NCBI RefSeq assembly: GCF_005222705.1 | Contig: NZ_STGF01000004.1 | Coordinates: 186,001-250,000, forward strand | Length of the DNA stretch: 64,000 nt | Source: Paenibacillus sp. SY21-1 | Lineage (GTDB): Bacteria > Bacillota > Bacilli > Paenibacillales > Paenibacillaceae | Direction of reading: 5' to 3' | Shown here: positions 24,855 to 33,512 of the stretch, piece after piece | Position numbering within the stretch: the stretch's first letter is position 1 | Layout: each line of letters begins with the position of its first letter | Made by a program: the position numbers and the translations under genes | Notes under the pieces: generated by a model | The model's input: only the letters and a program-made list of their open reading frames with translations | Database searches by the model: none | Told to the model about the DNA's origin: nothing

Positions 24855-27494
24855 ATGAGCAATCGACTGCGAGATGTGTTAGAAGGAAAAGAAGCGAATT
24901 ATATATTGCCGTTCTTTTGGCAGCATGGAGTAGAGGAGCCTGTATTGCGTGAGGAAATGGCGCGTATTGACGAGGCAGGCATTGGCGCGGTCACTGTGGA
25001 GGCAAGGCCTCATCCGGATTTTCTTGGTCCCGGCTGGTGGCGGGATATCGATATTATTATGGAGGAAGCTAAGGCACGGGGCATGCGGGTTTGGATGCTG
25101 GATGATGATCATTTTCCGACGGGCCATGCAGCCGGTGCTATAAAGGACGCTCCTGCGGAGCTCCGCCGATTATTTCTGACAGAGAAGCATATAGATGCGA
25201 TTGGACCGCGCCTGCACTCATCCTTTATGGTGTCGGCGGTTCCGTACATGCCGTATTTTGCTGAGGACGGGGGTGGTTTGCTCACCTCGGTTGTCGCGAT
25301 CCGTCGTGATACAAGAACCGGTGAACTGACGGATGAGGCGATTGATTTATGGTCAAAAGTAGATAACGGGATGCTCTACTGGGATGTGCCTGAGGGCTGC
25401 TGGAGAATATACATGACGTATGAGACGAGCAGAGGCGGCTCCAAGCAGCATGAGGATTATTTGAACCCGCTCGTCCCTGAATCGGTTCGTGTCTTAATCG
25501 ATACGGTGTACGAAGCCTTCTATGAGCGCTATAGCGCGGATTTCGGAAACACATTCGCAGGCTTTTTCTCAGATGAGCCAGGCTTCTATAATGATAAGGA
25601 AACGTTCAATTTCGACTCCAGACCAGGCAAAAAGAACGTTCCGCTTCCGTGGAGCAAGGAAGTACGGGAGCTGCTGGAGCAACGACTCGGAGCCGAATAT
25701 AAGCTGCTGCTGCCGCTGCTTTGGCATGATGCAGGGGAACGCTCGCATCTCGCTCGTTACCACTACATGGACATCGTGAGCAGCTTGTACGCCAAGCACT
25801 TTACGAAGCAAATCGGGGATTGGTGCCGCGAGCGCGGGGTCGAGTACATCGGGCATGTGCTGGAGGACAACAATGTGCATGCTCGCTTGGGCAGCGGAGC
25901 GGGGCATTTCTTCCGCGCGCTGGGCGGCCAGGATATGGCCGGCATCGATGTCGTGCTGTGGCAGCTGGCTCCCGGCTTCGACGAGCTTCCATATACGTGG
26001 GTGGCAGGCGAAACGGACAGCGAATTTTTTAACTACGGCATGGCCAAAATGGCTGCATCGCTCGCCCACCTCGATCCGAAAAAACGGGGACGGACGATGG
26101 CGGAAGTATTCGGAGCCTACGGCTGGGCCGAGGGGCTGAAGCTGATGAAATGGCTGACCGACCATATGCTCGTGCGCGGAGTCAATTATTATGTGCCGCA
26201 TGCTTTTTCGGCCAAGGAGTTTCCTGATCCGGATTGCCCGCCGCATATGTATGCCCGAGGAAAAAATCCGCAATTCCGCTATTATCGCTACTTGAATCAC
26301 TATACGAACCGAATGAGCCACCTGCTGTCTGACGGCGTTCATATCGCTTCGGCCGCGGTGCTGTACCATGCGGAAGCGGAGTGGTCGGGCGAGGCGATGC
26401 TGTTTCATAAGCCCGTCAAGGAATTGCTGCAGCACCAGATCGATTGCGATGTGCTCCCTGCCGATGCTCTGCTGGATGGCACAGCCAAGGCGAGCGGCGG
26501 CAAGCTGACGGTGAATAGGGAAATATTCGACTGTCTCATTATTCCGTACAGCGAGGCGCTTCCGGCTGCGCTGCTTGAGCGTCTAACCGGATGGGCCGAG
26601 CAAGGACTGCCCCTGCGGTTTATCGACAGCTTGCCTGGACGGGCGAGCGAAGGAGGCAATGTGCAAGGGCTGCTGGAGCGTCTGAATGCTTGCGAAGCGG
26701 TAGAAACCATCCGCTTAAAAGAATTGGGCCCTGCATTGCGAGGGGAGGGCTTCTTTGAAATAACCGTGGAGCAGTTTGTGCCGCAGCTCCGTTATTATCA
26801 CATCCGGCATGAGGGGCTGGATGTCTATATGTTTTTTAACGAGCATCCGCTGCGGGCGGTGGATACGGGAGTATGGCTGCCGCAGCAAGGAAGGCTGACC
26901 CTTTATGACGCCTACCGCAATAAGGCGGCAGACGCATCCGCGGTCAGCGACGGCACAGGCTCGTCCTTCCGGCTGCAGCTTGCTCCATTCGAAGCGGTCA
27001 TTGTACTGGCCGGGGCCGCTGCGGAGCAGCTGGAGACCGCTGCGATTCCGCGTGCCGCAGGAGAAGGGCGGGTATTGTCCGGACCGTGGGCGGTAGAGCT
27101 TGCCACATCGGAGCAGTATCCCGCTTTTACGAAGTGGAAGAGCTTAAGCGAGCTGACGGATCTCGGCAGGCAGCATCTGCTGCCGACCTTCTCCGGCACG
27201 TTTCGTTACAGCGCCGTTTTTACCCTTGGGGATGATGCGGATAGCGGTCCGCTGCTCCTTGATCTGGGCGAGGTGTACGAGACGGCGGAGGTGTTCGTAA
27301 ACGGCAGCTCGGCAGGCGTGCTGATATCTTACCCTTACCGGCTGGACATTGGCGAGCTGATCAGGCGAGGCGACAATGAGCTGGTTATCGAGGTTACGAA
27401 TACGCTCGTCAAGGCGCAGCCTGATTTTATGTCGCGTGTCGCTCAGCAGGAGCCTAGCGGATTGCTAGGACCGGTTGCGCTTTATAAAGCGTAA
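24855..27494 (+). CDS. GH106-like glycoside hydrolase with C-terminal sugar-binding domain
   Basis: Large cytoplasmic hydrolase (879 aa) related to alpha-L-rhamnosidase GH106 and similar TIM-barrel enzymes. Evidence: barrel start LPFFWQHGVEEPVLREEMAR, RVWMLDDDHFPTGHAAGA (equivalent to the DExGWPSG block of GH106), GFFSDEPGFY with candidate acidic residues, and a final beta-sandwich like the GH2 sugar-binding domain (ETAEVFVNGSSAGVLISYPY). The assignment is by general pattern and the catalytic residues are not fixed. AAAGG lies 9 bases before the ATG at 24855; ATGs at 24828 and 24846 have no room for a site. Expressed from promoter C. Substrate most likely a rhamnose-containing pectin fragment. 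Confidence 0.7.
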   Translation: MSNRLRDVLEGKEANYILPFFWQHGVEEPVLREEMARIDEAGIGAVTVEARPHPDFLGPGWWRDIDIIMEEAKARGMRVWMLDDDHFPTGHAAGAIKDAPAELRRLFLTEKHIDAIGPRLHSSFMVSAVPYMPYFAEDGGGLLTSVVAIRRDTRTGELTDEAIDLWSKVDNGMLYWDVPEGCWRIYMTYETSRGGSKQHEDYLNPLVPESVRVLIDTVYEAFYERYSADFGNTFAGFFSDEPGFYNDKETFNFDSRPGKKNVPLPWSKEVRELLEQRLGAEYKLLLPLLWHDAGERSHLARYHYMDIVSSLYAKHFTKQIGDWCRERGVEYIGHVLEDNNVHARLGSGAGHFFRALGGQDMAGIDVVLWQLAPGFDELPYTWVAGETDSEFFNYGMAKMAASLAHLDPKKRGRTMAEVFGAYGWAEGLKLMKWLTDHMLVRGVNYYVPHAFSAKEFPDPDCPPHMYARGKNPQFRYYRYLNHYTNRMSHLLSDGVHIASAAVLYHAEAEWSGEAMLFHKPVKELLQHQIDCDVLPADALLDGTAKASGGKLTVNREIFDCLIIPYSEALPAALLERLTGWAEQGLPLRFIDSLPGRASEGGNVQGLLERLNACEAVETIRLKELGPALRGEGFFEITVEQFVPQLRYYHIRHEGLDVYMFFNEHPLRAVDTGVWLPQQGRLTLYDAYRNKAADASAVSDGTGSSFRLQLAPFEAVIVLAGAAAEQLETAAIPRAAGEGRVLSGPWAVELATSEQYPAFTKWKSLSELTDLGRQHLLPTFSGTFRYSAVFTLGDDADSGPLLLDLGEVYETAEVFVNGSSAGVLISYPYRLDIGELIRRGDNELVIEVTNTLVKAQPDFMSRVAQQEPSGLLGPVALYKA

Positions 27495-27603
27495 CAGGCG
27501 AAGCGTTAATTTAGGCCGCCAATTCACGCAATCCTCATTGACAGCCGTCCGATTATTCGCCATGATGAAAGGGAAGGCGAGTGCATTCGAGAGGAGCTGA
27601 CTA

Positions 27604-27894
27604 ATGATGGAGTTGATCGTAGAGCAGCCGGCGGCGCAGTGGTATAAATCGCAGATGGAGCTGGACGAAGGCGATTCCTTGCGGATTTATGTCCGTCTGG
27701 GCGGCTGCGGCAGCGTGCATCCCGGGCTATCCCTCGGGGTCATTAAGGAGGAGCCGCGCAAGGCGGGACTCAGCCACAAGGTAGACGGCGTAAACTTCTA
27801 TATAGAGGAAGATCAGTTGTGGTATCTCGAGAATAAGTCGTTGACCATTTCCTTTCAGGAGCAATACGAGGAAATCGTGATGTCCGTCAGTTGA
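27604..27894 (+). CDS. HesB/YadR/YfhF family protein (YneR-like)
   Basis: Small IscA-fold protein of 96 aa. The core VRLGGCGSVHPGLSLGVIK matches the single-Cys HesB-like group found in Bacillus and relatives, which lacks the C-terminal CxC of true iron-sulfur carrier proteins. Function not established. GAGGAG lies 8 bases before the ATG at 27604 (a second ATG follows directly). It is followed by a terminator and is probably monocistronic. Confidence 0.85.
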   Translation: MMELIVEQPAAQWYKSQMELDEGDSLRIYVRLGGCGSVHPGLSLGVIKEEPRKAGLSHKVDGVNFYIEEDQLWYLENKSLTISFQEQYEEIVMSVS

Positions 27895-27915
27895 TGGTCG
27901 GGCTTGCAGGTAAAT

Positions 27916-27962
27916 AAAGCTTTCCGCTTGGTCTATCGGGACGAGGCGGGAAGCTTTTTTTG
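27916..27962 (+). terminator. Intrinsic terminator after HesB-like gene
   Basis: AAGCTTTCCGC (27917-27927) pairs with GCGGGAAGCTT (27946-27956) with one G-U pair, followed by a T tract. Confidence 0.9.
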
Positions 27963-28143
27963 TTAAAAGCTTGGGACTTAACTAATGGCAAGCATTGATT
28001 TCTTTTTAGGCGTGCGTTTAATCCCGGAATGAAGCCTTCGCATATGCTAATACAGTCGATAGACGGCCTGCTGGCGGCTGAACGAGTCGCTGTTTGCATG
28101 AGGCCGCTACAATGCGTTTAGAGGAGGGCGTGCGGAAAGCTTC

Positions 28144-29121
28144 ATGCGAATATTATTTTTGGAAAATCATCCAATGTGGATACACGGTCTGCCGAACGGT
28201 TTTAGAGATCTGGGGCACGAGGTTAACATTTCCGGACCGATTACCGCAAGCGGCTTGTCACAGCTGCTAAAAAACGTCCGGCCTCAGTTGATTGTCAGTC
28301 TTGGCTGGACGCTCGAGCACAGAGCCCGCAAGCGGCAAATCGTTAAGCGGCTGGTCGGGAAATCCTCTATTCCGCATGTGTTCTGGGCAACGGAGGACCC
28401 GACCCATCATGAAACCTTCTCCGCTCCTTATGTCAAGACGGTACGTCCTGACTTTGTTTTTACTATCTGCCGCTCCAAAATACAGGCCTACAGGAAAATG
28501 GGCATACCGGCGGCCCATATGGATTTTGGATTTCATCGCAGCGTGCATCGGAGAGGACCGGTTCAAAAGCGCCTGAAAGCTAGCATCGCGCTTGTCGCCA
28601 ACGGGTATTCGCATATTTTGCGCAAATATCCCCGTCATTACCGGATTCGCTCCATCAAGCAGCTAATCAGTCCGCTTGTCCAAGACCGCACGCGTATTGA
28701 TTTTTACGGACGGCAATGGGGAGAAATGAAGCCGATATTAGGCGCCGGCGTGCCACAATCATGGATTCACGGTTATTTGCCCTACCCTGACGCCCATAAA
28801 GTATACAACTCGGCTCAAATCGTGCTCGCACCGCAAAATCATCTGACACAGGTGACGCAAAGAACGTATGAAATACTGGGCTCGGGCGGGTTTCTGCTGA
28901 CAAGCGATACGCCGGAAATTCGCAGATTGTTTACTCCCGGCAAGGATTTGGTCGTATCCCGTTCTGCAGCGCACACCCGCGAGCTCGTTCAATACTATTT
29001 AAAGCATCCCGCAGAGCGCGAGCAAATAAGGCGGCAAGGCTACAAAGCGGTTCGTAAGCACAGCTATAAGCATAGAGCCCGGTATATGCTGGCCTGCTTA
29101 AAAAAACAAAAGCTTATTTAA
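28144..29121 (+). CDS. Glycosyltransferase, CgeB/YkvP type
   Basis: 325-aa protein of the CgeB/YkvP spore-associated glycosyltransferase group: short N-terminal Rossmann half (MRILFLENHPMWIHGLPNGF) and a C-terminal Glyco_trans_1_2 half (RTYEILGSGGFLLTSDTPEI, PGKDLVVSRSAAHTRELVQY). Very basic C-terminus. GAGGAGG lies upstream of the ATG with a long spacing (about 14 bases). Role in spore-surface or wall glycosylation is inferred from relatives. Monocistronic, convergent with the DUF1697 gene. Confidence 0.85.
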   Translation: MRILFLENHPMWIHGLPNGFRDLGHEVNISGPITASGLSQLLKNVRPQLIVSLGWTLEHRARKRQIVKRLVGKSSIPHVFWATEDPTHHETFSAPYVKTVRPDFVFTICRSKIQAYRKMGIPAAHMDFGFHRSVHRRGPVQKRLKASIALVANGYSHILRKYPRHYRIRSIKQLISPLVQDRTRIDFYGRQWGEMKPILGAGVPQSWIHGYLPYPDAHKVYNSAQIVLAPQNHLTQVTQRTYEILGSGGFLLTSDTPEIRRLFTPGKDLVVSRSAAHTRELVQYYLKHPAEREQIRRQGYKAVRKHSYKHRARYMLACLKKQKLI

Positions 29122-29242
29122 GCGGAGGACGGGACCGCAGGCTGTTCCGCGACATATTCATGCCGTATACCGTTTGCCCCAAACAGGCTCGCCAAGACGT
29201 ACCTTGTCCCGGCCGGCTTGTTTTGCTGTGCCAACCGGGCGT

Positions 29243-29806
29243 TCAGGAAGAAGCGGAGGACATGCCGATCAGCTTTGTGACCGTCGCCCAATTGCGGGTT
29301 GTGGCCGTTACCTTCAGCTTGCTTTCCAGAAAGTTGTTGGAAAACAAGGATTTCCCGTAGCCGTTTCTGCACAAAATATAAACCTCGCGCCCTGCGACTT
29401 TGAATTGATCCGCGTCGCTGCTGTAGGACTGCAGAAGAGCCGTTTGCCGATCGTCCGGCCGTTCGGAGAGAAAAGCGACATACAGCTTGTGCTGCGCTTT
29501 TCCCGAACCGTCAGTCGCTGCTGCCTCCGAAAAGGGACAAGCCTCGGCAACGGCTGCCAGCTCGGGGGCTGTGCGCACGACGACCGGAACCTGAAAGGGG
29601 TACGCTTCCGCAATCTTATTCTCCAGCATCCGCTCCAGCAGCTCCGTCTCCTTCTGCTCCGCCTCGAATACGATATTTCCGCTTTGAATATACGTGCGCA
29701 CCTGCCGGAACGGAAGCTCAGCAAGCAAGCTTCTAAGCTCCTCCATTTTAATGAGCTTTTGTCCGCTGACGTTAATGCCTCTCAATAAACCGATATACAC
29801 AGCCAT
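29243..29806 (-). CDS. DUF1697 family protein
   Basis: 187-aa cytoplasmic protein; MAVYIGLLRGINVSGQKLIK and RTYIQSGNIVFEA are the family hallmarks, with WATVTKLIGMSSAS at the end. Function unknown in the literature I know. The ATG at 29806 follows GGGAGG by about 10 bases; the frame is open to 29851 without a site. No operon partner. Confidence 0.88.
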   Translation of the reverse strand: MAVYIGLLRGINVSGQKLIKMEELRSLLAELPFRQVRTYIQSGNIVFEAEQKETELLERMLENKIAEAYPFQVPVVVRTAPELAAVAEACPFSEAAATDGSGKAQHKLYVAFLSERPDDRQTALLQSYSSDADQFKVAGREVYILCRNGYGKSLFSNNFLESKLKVTATTRNWATVTKLIGMSSASS

Positions 29807-29860
29807 TGTACCGGCTCCTCCCTTGCATCTAGTAGCAACAGTGTACAGCAATCATGAGGC

Positions 29861-29929
29861 TCAGGGAAATCCCCCGCGCGGACCGGATGCGCTCAGGCAT
29901 TCCCTGAGCGAATTTTCAGGGAGTTCCCC
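29861..29929. promoter_or_regulatory. Three TCAGG-type repeats upstream of FNT-ldh operon
   Basis: TCAGGGAAATCCCC (29861-29874), TCAGGCATTCCCTG (29893-29906, inside a hairpin with arms 29890-29897 and 29903-29910) and TCAGGGAGTTCCCC (29916-29929). Each is a small GGGA/TCCC-type palindrome. The last one ends just before a weak promoter (CATACA at 29932, TACAAT at 29955). They are candidate operators for the transporter-dehydrogenase operon. Confidence 0.45.
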
Positions 29930-29997
29930 GACATACAGCGACGAGGAAATGACTTACAATAAAGCCATAGGAAGCAAGCAGAAAGGAGGACGGCAGC

Positions 29998-30783
29998 ATG
30001 GAGCATGCGTCATTACAAAAAGTAGAGCAGCTGGCGCTCAAAAAGCAGAAAATTTTCCGGGTCAGCAAATCCAGCTATATTTTGCGGTCAATGCTTGCAA
30101 GCATGTTCATCGGCTTCGGCGTTATCGTCGCTTTCAAGACCGGAAGCTTTTTCTACAACGAGCACAGCCCGCTCACCTATCCCATGGCCGCCCTCACCTT
30201 CGGCGCCGCCATCATTCTAATCTCTTACGGAGGCGGCGACCTGTTTACCGGCAACACCTTCTACTACACCTATACGGCGTTAAGGAAGAAAATGAGCTGG
30301 GGGAGCGCGCTGAAGCTTTGGATAACCAGCTATGGAGGCAACGTCCTCGGAGCGGCCGCATTCGCTTTGCTGATCTGGTCGACAGGGTTGTTCAAGGATG
30401 CCGCGGTGAACGGATTTCTGCTAAGCGTCGTTGAGAAAAAGCTGCATGCGCCGATGCTGGAGCTGTTCTTCCGGGGAGTGCTTTGTAACTGGCTCGTCTG
30501 CCTGGCCTTTTTTATCCCGATGTCGCTAAAGGGCGACGGACCTAAGCTGTTTGCGATGATGCTGTTCGTGTTCTGCTTCTTTATTTCCGGCTACGAGCAC
30601 AGTATCGCCAACCTTTGCACCTTCGCCATCGCATTAGTGCTGAATCATCCCGGAACCATTTCGCTGGAAGGCATGATTCACAACTTGATTCCGGTGACGC
30701 TGGGAAATTTCATAGGCGGCTCGATATTGATGGGCGTTATGTACAATTACGTAAATAAACCATTTGATGAGGTGGATGAATAA
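29998..30783 (+). CDS. Formate/nitrite transporter family channel (FNT)
   Basis: Membrane channel for small monovalent acids (formate, nitrite, lactate, acetate). 261 aa with about six transmembrane segments. Family features are LTYPMAALTFGAAIILISYGGGDLFTGN (the first repeat loop and FTGN motif), FFRGVLCNWLVCLAFF and HSIANLCTF. AAAGGAGGACGGCAGC gives a strong ribosome site. Its stop overlaps the start of the lactate dehydrogenase gene (TAATG at 30781-30785). This tight coupling points to lactate, or formate made alongside it, as the exported substrate; some FNT proteins are known to carry lactate. Confidence 0.92.
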   Translation: MEHASLQKVEQLALKKQKIFRVSKSSYILRSMLASMFIGFGVIVAFKTGSFFYNEHSPLTYPMAALTFGAAIILISYGGGDLFTGNTFYYTYTALRKKMSWGSALKLWITSYGGNVLGAAAFALLIWSTGLFKDAAVNGFLLSVVEKKLHAPMLELFFRGVLCNWLVCLAFFIPMSLKGDGPKLFAMMLFVFCFFISGYEHSIANLCTFAIALVLNHPGTISLEGMIHNLIPVTLGNFIGGSILMGVMYNYVNKPFDEVDE

Positions 30784-31703
30784 TGAAAAAAACAAGAGTA
30801 GTCGTAATCGGAGTTGGAGCTGTAGGCTCAACAACAGCGTACACGCTGCTGCTGAGAGGCCGGATGGATGAACTGGTGCTGATCGACGCGAATCAAGGCA
30901 AGGCTGTCGGCGATGCGCTGGATATGAATCACGGCATGCCGTTTCTCGGACAGACAAAGGTATGGGCGGGCACATACGAGGACTGCAAGGAAGCCGATAT
31001 CGTGATCATTACCGCAGGAGCGGCACAGCGTCCGGGAGAGCCGCGCCTGAATCTGCTCAAGCGCAACATCGACATTTACGAAAGCATCGTATCCGAGGTG
31101 CTGAAATACAACGACGACGGCATCCTGCTGATTGCAACCAATCCCGTCGACATCATGAGCTACTTCTGCTGGAAAAAATCCGGCTGGCCGGTCAATCGCG
31201 TTATCGGCTCGGGCACGCTGCTCGACAGCGCCCGCTTCCGTTATCTGATCGGCGAGAAGCTGCAGCTTGATCCTCGCAGTGTCCACGCCCACATTATCGG
31301 AGAGCACGGAGATTCCGAGCTTCCGGTGTGGAGCCTGGCGAACGTAGCGGGCTCGCAAATCGCACTGAGCGATGAGGAGAAGCAGCATATTTTCACCCAT
31401 ACGCGGGATGCCGCTTATGAAATTATTGAGGCGAAGGGAGCGACTTACTATGCGATTGCGCTTGCGCTGGATCGGATCGTTACCGCCATTCTCCGCAATG
31501 AATCGGCCGTGCTGAACGTTTCAACGCTGGTGAACGACTACCATGGAGTATCGGATGTATATGTCGGCGTTCCGTGCGTAGTGGACCGTCAAGGCATCAG
31601 AGAAGTGCTGGACATCCCGATGACGGTGGAGGAGGAGCTGCTGCTGCACGCATCGGCCAACAAGCTGAAGGAACTGATTGCTACCATATCGCTTCAAAAC
31701 TGA
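30783..31703 (+). CDS. ldh: L-lactate dehydrogenase
   Basis: NAD-dependent reduction of pyruvate to L-lactate. Rossmann loop GVGAVGST, LIDANQGKAVGDALDMNHG with the Asp that selects NAD, TAGAAQRPGEPRLNLLKRN with the substrate loop Gln-Arg that marks lactate rather than malate dehydrogenase, and GEHGDSE with the catalytic His175. 306 aa. GAGGTGG inside the upstream gene is the ribosome site. It is translationally coupled to the FNT channel gene. Confidence 0.95.
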   Translation: MKKTRVVVIGVGAVGSTTAYTLLLRGRMDELVLIDANQGKAVGDALDMNHGMPFLGQTKVWAGTYEDCKEADIVIITAGAAQRPGEPRLNLLKRNIDIYESIVSEVLKYNDDGILLIATNPVDIMSYFCWKKSGWPVNRVIGSGTLLDSARFRYLIGEKLQLDPRSVHAHIIGEHGDSELPVWSLANVAGSQIALSDEEKQHIFTHTRDAAYEIIEAKGATYYAIALALDRIVTAILRNESAVLNVSTLVNDYHGVSDVYVGVPCVVDRQGIREVLDIPMTVEEELLLHASANKLKELIATISLQN

Positions 31704-31736
31704 CTTGAACAGAACTAACTTAAGGAGCTGATTGAT

Positions 31737-32264
31737 ATGATTATGAAATGGCTAAGAGAGAACCGTTACGCTGCAGGTTTACTGGTCCTGATTCGTGTCT
31801 ATCTGGGTTGGAAATGGCTTGACGCCGGCTGGCACAAAATTACCGGCGGTTTTGACGCAACGGGCTTTTTGAAAAACGCCATCGGCAATCCGGTTGCCGA
31901 TAAGGCGACTGGCGATCTCATCTATCCTACATTCACAGGCTTCCTTGAACATTTCGCATTGCCGAATGCGAAGCTGATCAACATTCTAATTCCTTGGGGA
32001 GAGTTTCTGGTCGGCCTCGGACTGATCGTCGGCTGTTTGACCGCAACGGCAGCCTTCTTCGGACTCATGATGAACTTCATGTTCGTCTTCGCCGGAACCG
32101 TATCGACTAACCCATGGCTCATGCTGCTCGGCGTCATCGTTCTGGCGGCTGGCGCAAACGGCGGCAAATTCGGTCTTGATCACTTCGTGCTTCCTTACCT
32201 TCGCAAGCTGTTTGCGAAAAACAAAGACGGCGATGCGACTGGCGGCAGGCTTTCGCTACGCTAG
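31737..32264 (+). CDS. DoxX family membrane protein
   Basis: 175-aa protein with about four transmembrane segments; RVYLGWKWLDAGWHKITGG and ALPNAKLINILIPWGEFLVG are typical of DoxX/TQO-small-subunit relatives. Proposed roles include redox or quinone-linked membrane functions, not settled. AAGGAG lies before the ATG at 31737. It starts 33 bases after ldh and may be in the same transcript, ended by the hairpin at 32321. Confidence 0.88.
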   Translation: MIMKWLRENRYAAGLLVLIRVYLGWKWLDAGWHKITGGFDATGFLKNAIGNPVADKATGDLIYPTFTGFLEHFALPNAKLINILIPWGEFLVGLGLIVGCLTATAAFFGLMMNFMFVFAGTVSTNPWLMLLGVIVLAAGANGGKFGLDHFVLPYLRKLFAKNKDGDATGGRLSLR

Positions 32265-32320
32265 ACAATTAGGCAAAAAAGGTGCGCCAAACCAATAGGC
32301 TAAGCAGTGCAGGTTTTCGT

Positions 32321-32353
32321 AGGGACGTCGGGCAGCGGCGTCCTGTTTTTTTT
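32321..32353 (+). terminator. Intrinsic terminator after doxX-like gene
   Basis: GGGACG (32322-32327) pairs with CGTCCT (32339-32344) with a GC-rich interior, followed by G and eight T. Confidence 0.7.
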
Positions 32354-32483
32354 GTCGTTATGCCGTAATAATTGAGCGCTCTCATCGCTAAAAGTAAATC
32401 GTTGACAGCTGGATGAGCGTTTGCTACCTTTAAAACATATAATTCATATGAAAATACTTGTATTTTGGAAAGAGGGGCTTGTA

Positions 32484-33371
32484 TTGAACATTGAAAATAT
32501 CGAGGCCTTTGTTTACGTCATTCATTGCGGAAGCTTTAATAAGGCGGCTGAAGCGCTGTATTTGTCGCAGCCGTCCGTTACCGCACGAATCAAGTCGCTG
32601 GAGCAGGAGCTCGGCTGCAAGCTGTTTGACCGGATGGGCAAGCAAATCCACATCTCGGAGGACGGAAAACGCTTTTTGCCGTACGCCCAGCAAATGCTGC
32701 TAGTCTACAAAACGGGAAAGCTGCATCTTCATCAGAAAAAATCGCAGCCCAACGAATATCGGATCGGCTGCACCGTATCGGCGGCGAATTATATCGTGCC
32801 CGATTTGCTGCCATATCTGAAGGAACGTTTTCCCGCAGCCGGCTACAAGCTCGTCACAGGCACGACGGACGAGATCGTTAAAAAGGTGCTGAACAAGGAG
32901 GTTGATATCGCGCTTGTGCGAAAGTCGCAGCATCCCGGCCTGCAGTCGGTGAAATTATATGTGGACCCGATCAGGCTGTATGTCTACCGCGATCATCCTT
33001 TTCTCGCTCAGGAGCGGATAACGGTTGAGGAGGTCGCGGAGCAGCCGCTCGTATTTTTTGAATGCGGCTCGCTGGATTGGCTGCGAATCCATCGCGTGTT
33101 TGAAGCGCTGGAAACCCCGCCGAACATTCAGATACAGACGGACAACAACGAGATGGCGAGAAAGCTGATTATCCGCAAGTCGGGCATCGGCTTCCTGCCC
33201 GGGCTTAGCGTTCGCCAGGAGGAGGCGGAGGGCCTGCTGTACCCGCTTCTGCTGCCGGAAACGGAAGGGATCGCGCTGCAGACGAATCTCGTCGCGGCGC
33301 CCGGCGAGCATGCGGAGTTGTTCGAAGCGATCGCCTCGTTCGGCAAAAAATTAAGTGCATTGGATTATTAA
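32484..33371 (+). CDS. LysR family regulator of the organosulfur operon (TTG start)
   Basis: 295-aa LysR protein, likely activator of the downstream importer operon, comparable with AscR/YtlI of the Bacillus ytm locus. Helix-turn-helix NIENIEAFVYVIHCGSFNKA with LSQPSVTARIKSLEQELG, then an effector domain. The conserved N-terminus begins exactly at a TTG codon (32484), 6 bases after AGAGGGG (32471-32477). The frame is open to an ATG at 32421, but that would add 21 atypical residues, so TTG is the likely start. Same orientation as its target, 141 bases upstream. Confidence 0.9.
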   Translation: MNIENIEAFVYVIHCGSFNKAAEALYLSQPSVTARIKSLEQELGCKLFDRMGKQIHISEDGKRFLPYAQQMLLVYKTGKLHLHQKKSQPNEYRIGCTVSAANYIVPDLLPYLKERFPAAGYKLVTGTTDEIVKKVLNKEVDIALVRKSQHPGLQSVKLYVDPIRLYVYRDHPFLAQERITVEEVAEQPLVFFECGSLDWLRIHRVFEALETPPNIQIQTDNNEMARKLIIRKSGIGFLPGLSVRQEEAEGLLYPLLLPETEGIALQTNLVAAPGEHAELFEAIASFGKKLSALDY

Positions 33372-33373
33372 AT

Positions 33374-33434
33374 CTCTATATAGAAGTTCTCTATAAGTTT
33401 ACCCATTGACGTAAACCGCAGCCGGTGATAAAGT
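33374..33434 (+). promoter_or_regulatory. Promoter of organosulfur operon with CTCTATA direct repeat
   Basis: TTGACG (33406-33411), 17-base spacer, TAAAGT (33429-33434). Just upstream CTCTATA occurs at 33374-33380 and 33389-33395, 15 bases apart, a plausible LysR activator site by position. Confidence 0.55.
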
Positions 33435-33512
33435 TGTAACAACGAATAATTCATACTTAACAGGTAGGAATTATAAGGTTAAATAAAACGACCGATTGCG
33501 GGGGGAATGGAC

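Noticed and set aside
33372-33512. Possible S-box or T-box leader before the sulfur importer operon
   Set aside because: The leader is only about 75 bases after the promoter and shows no riboswitch core or terminator/antiterminator pair.
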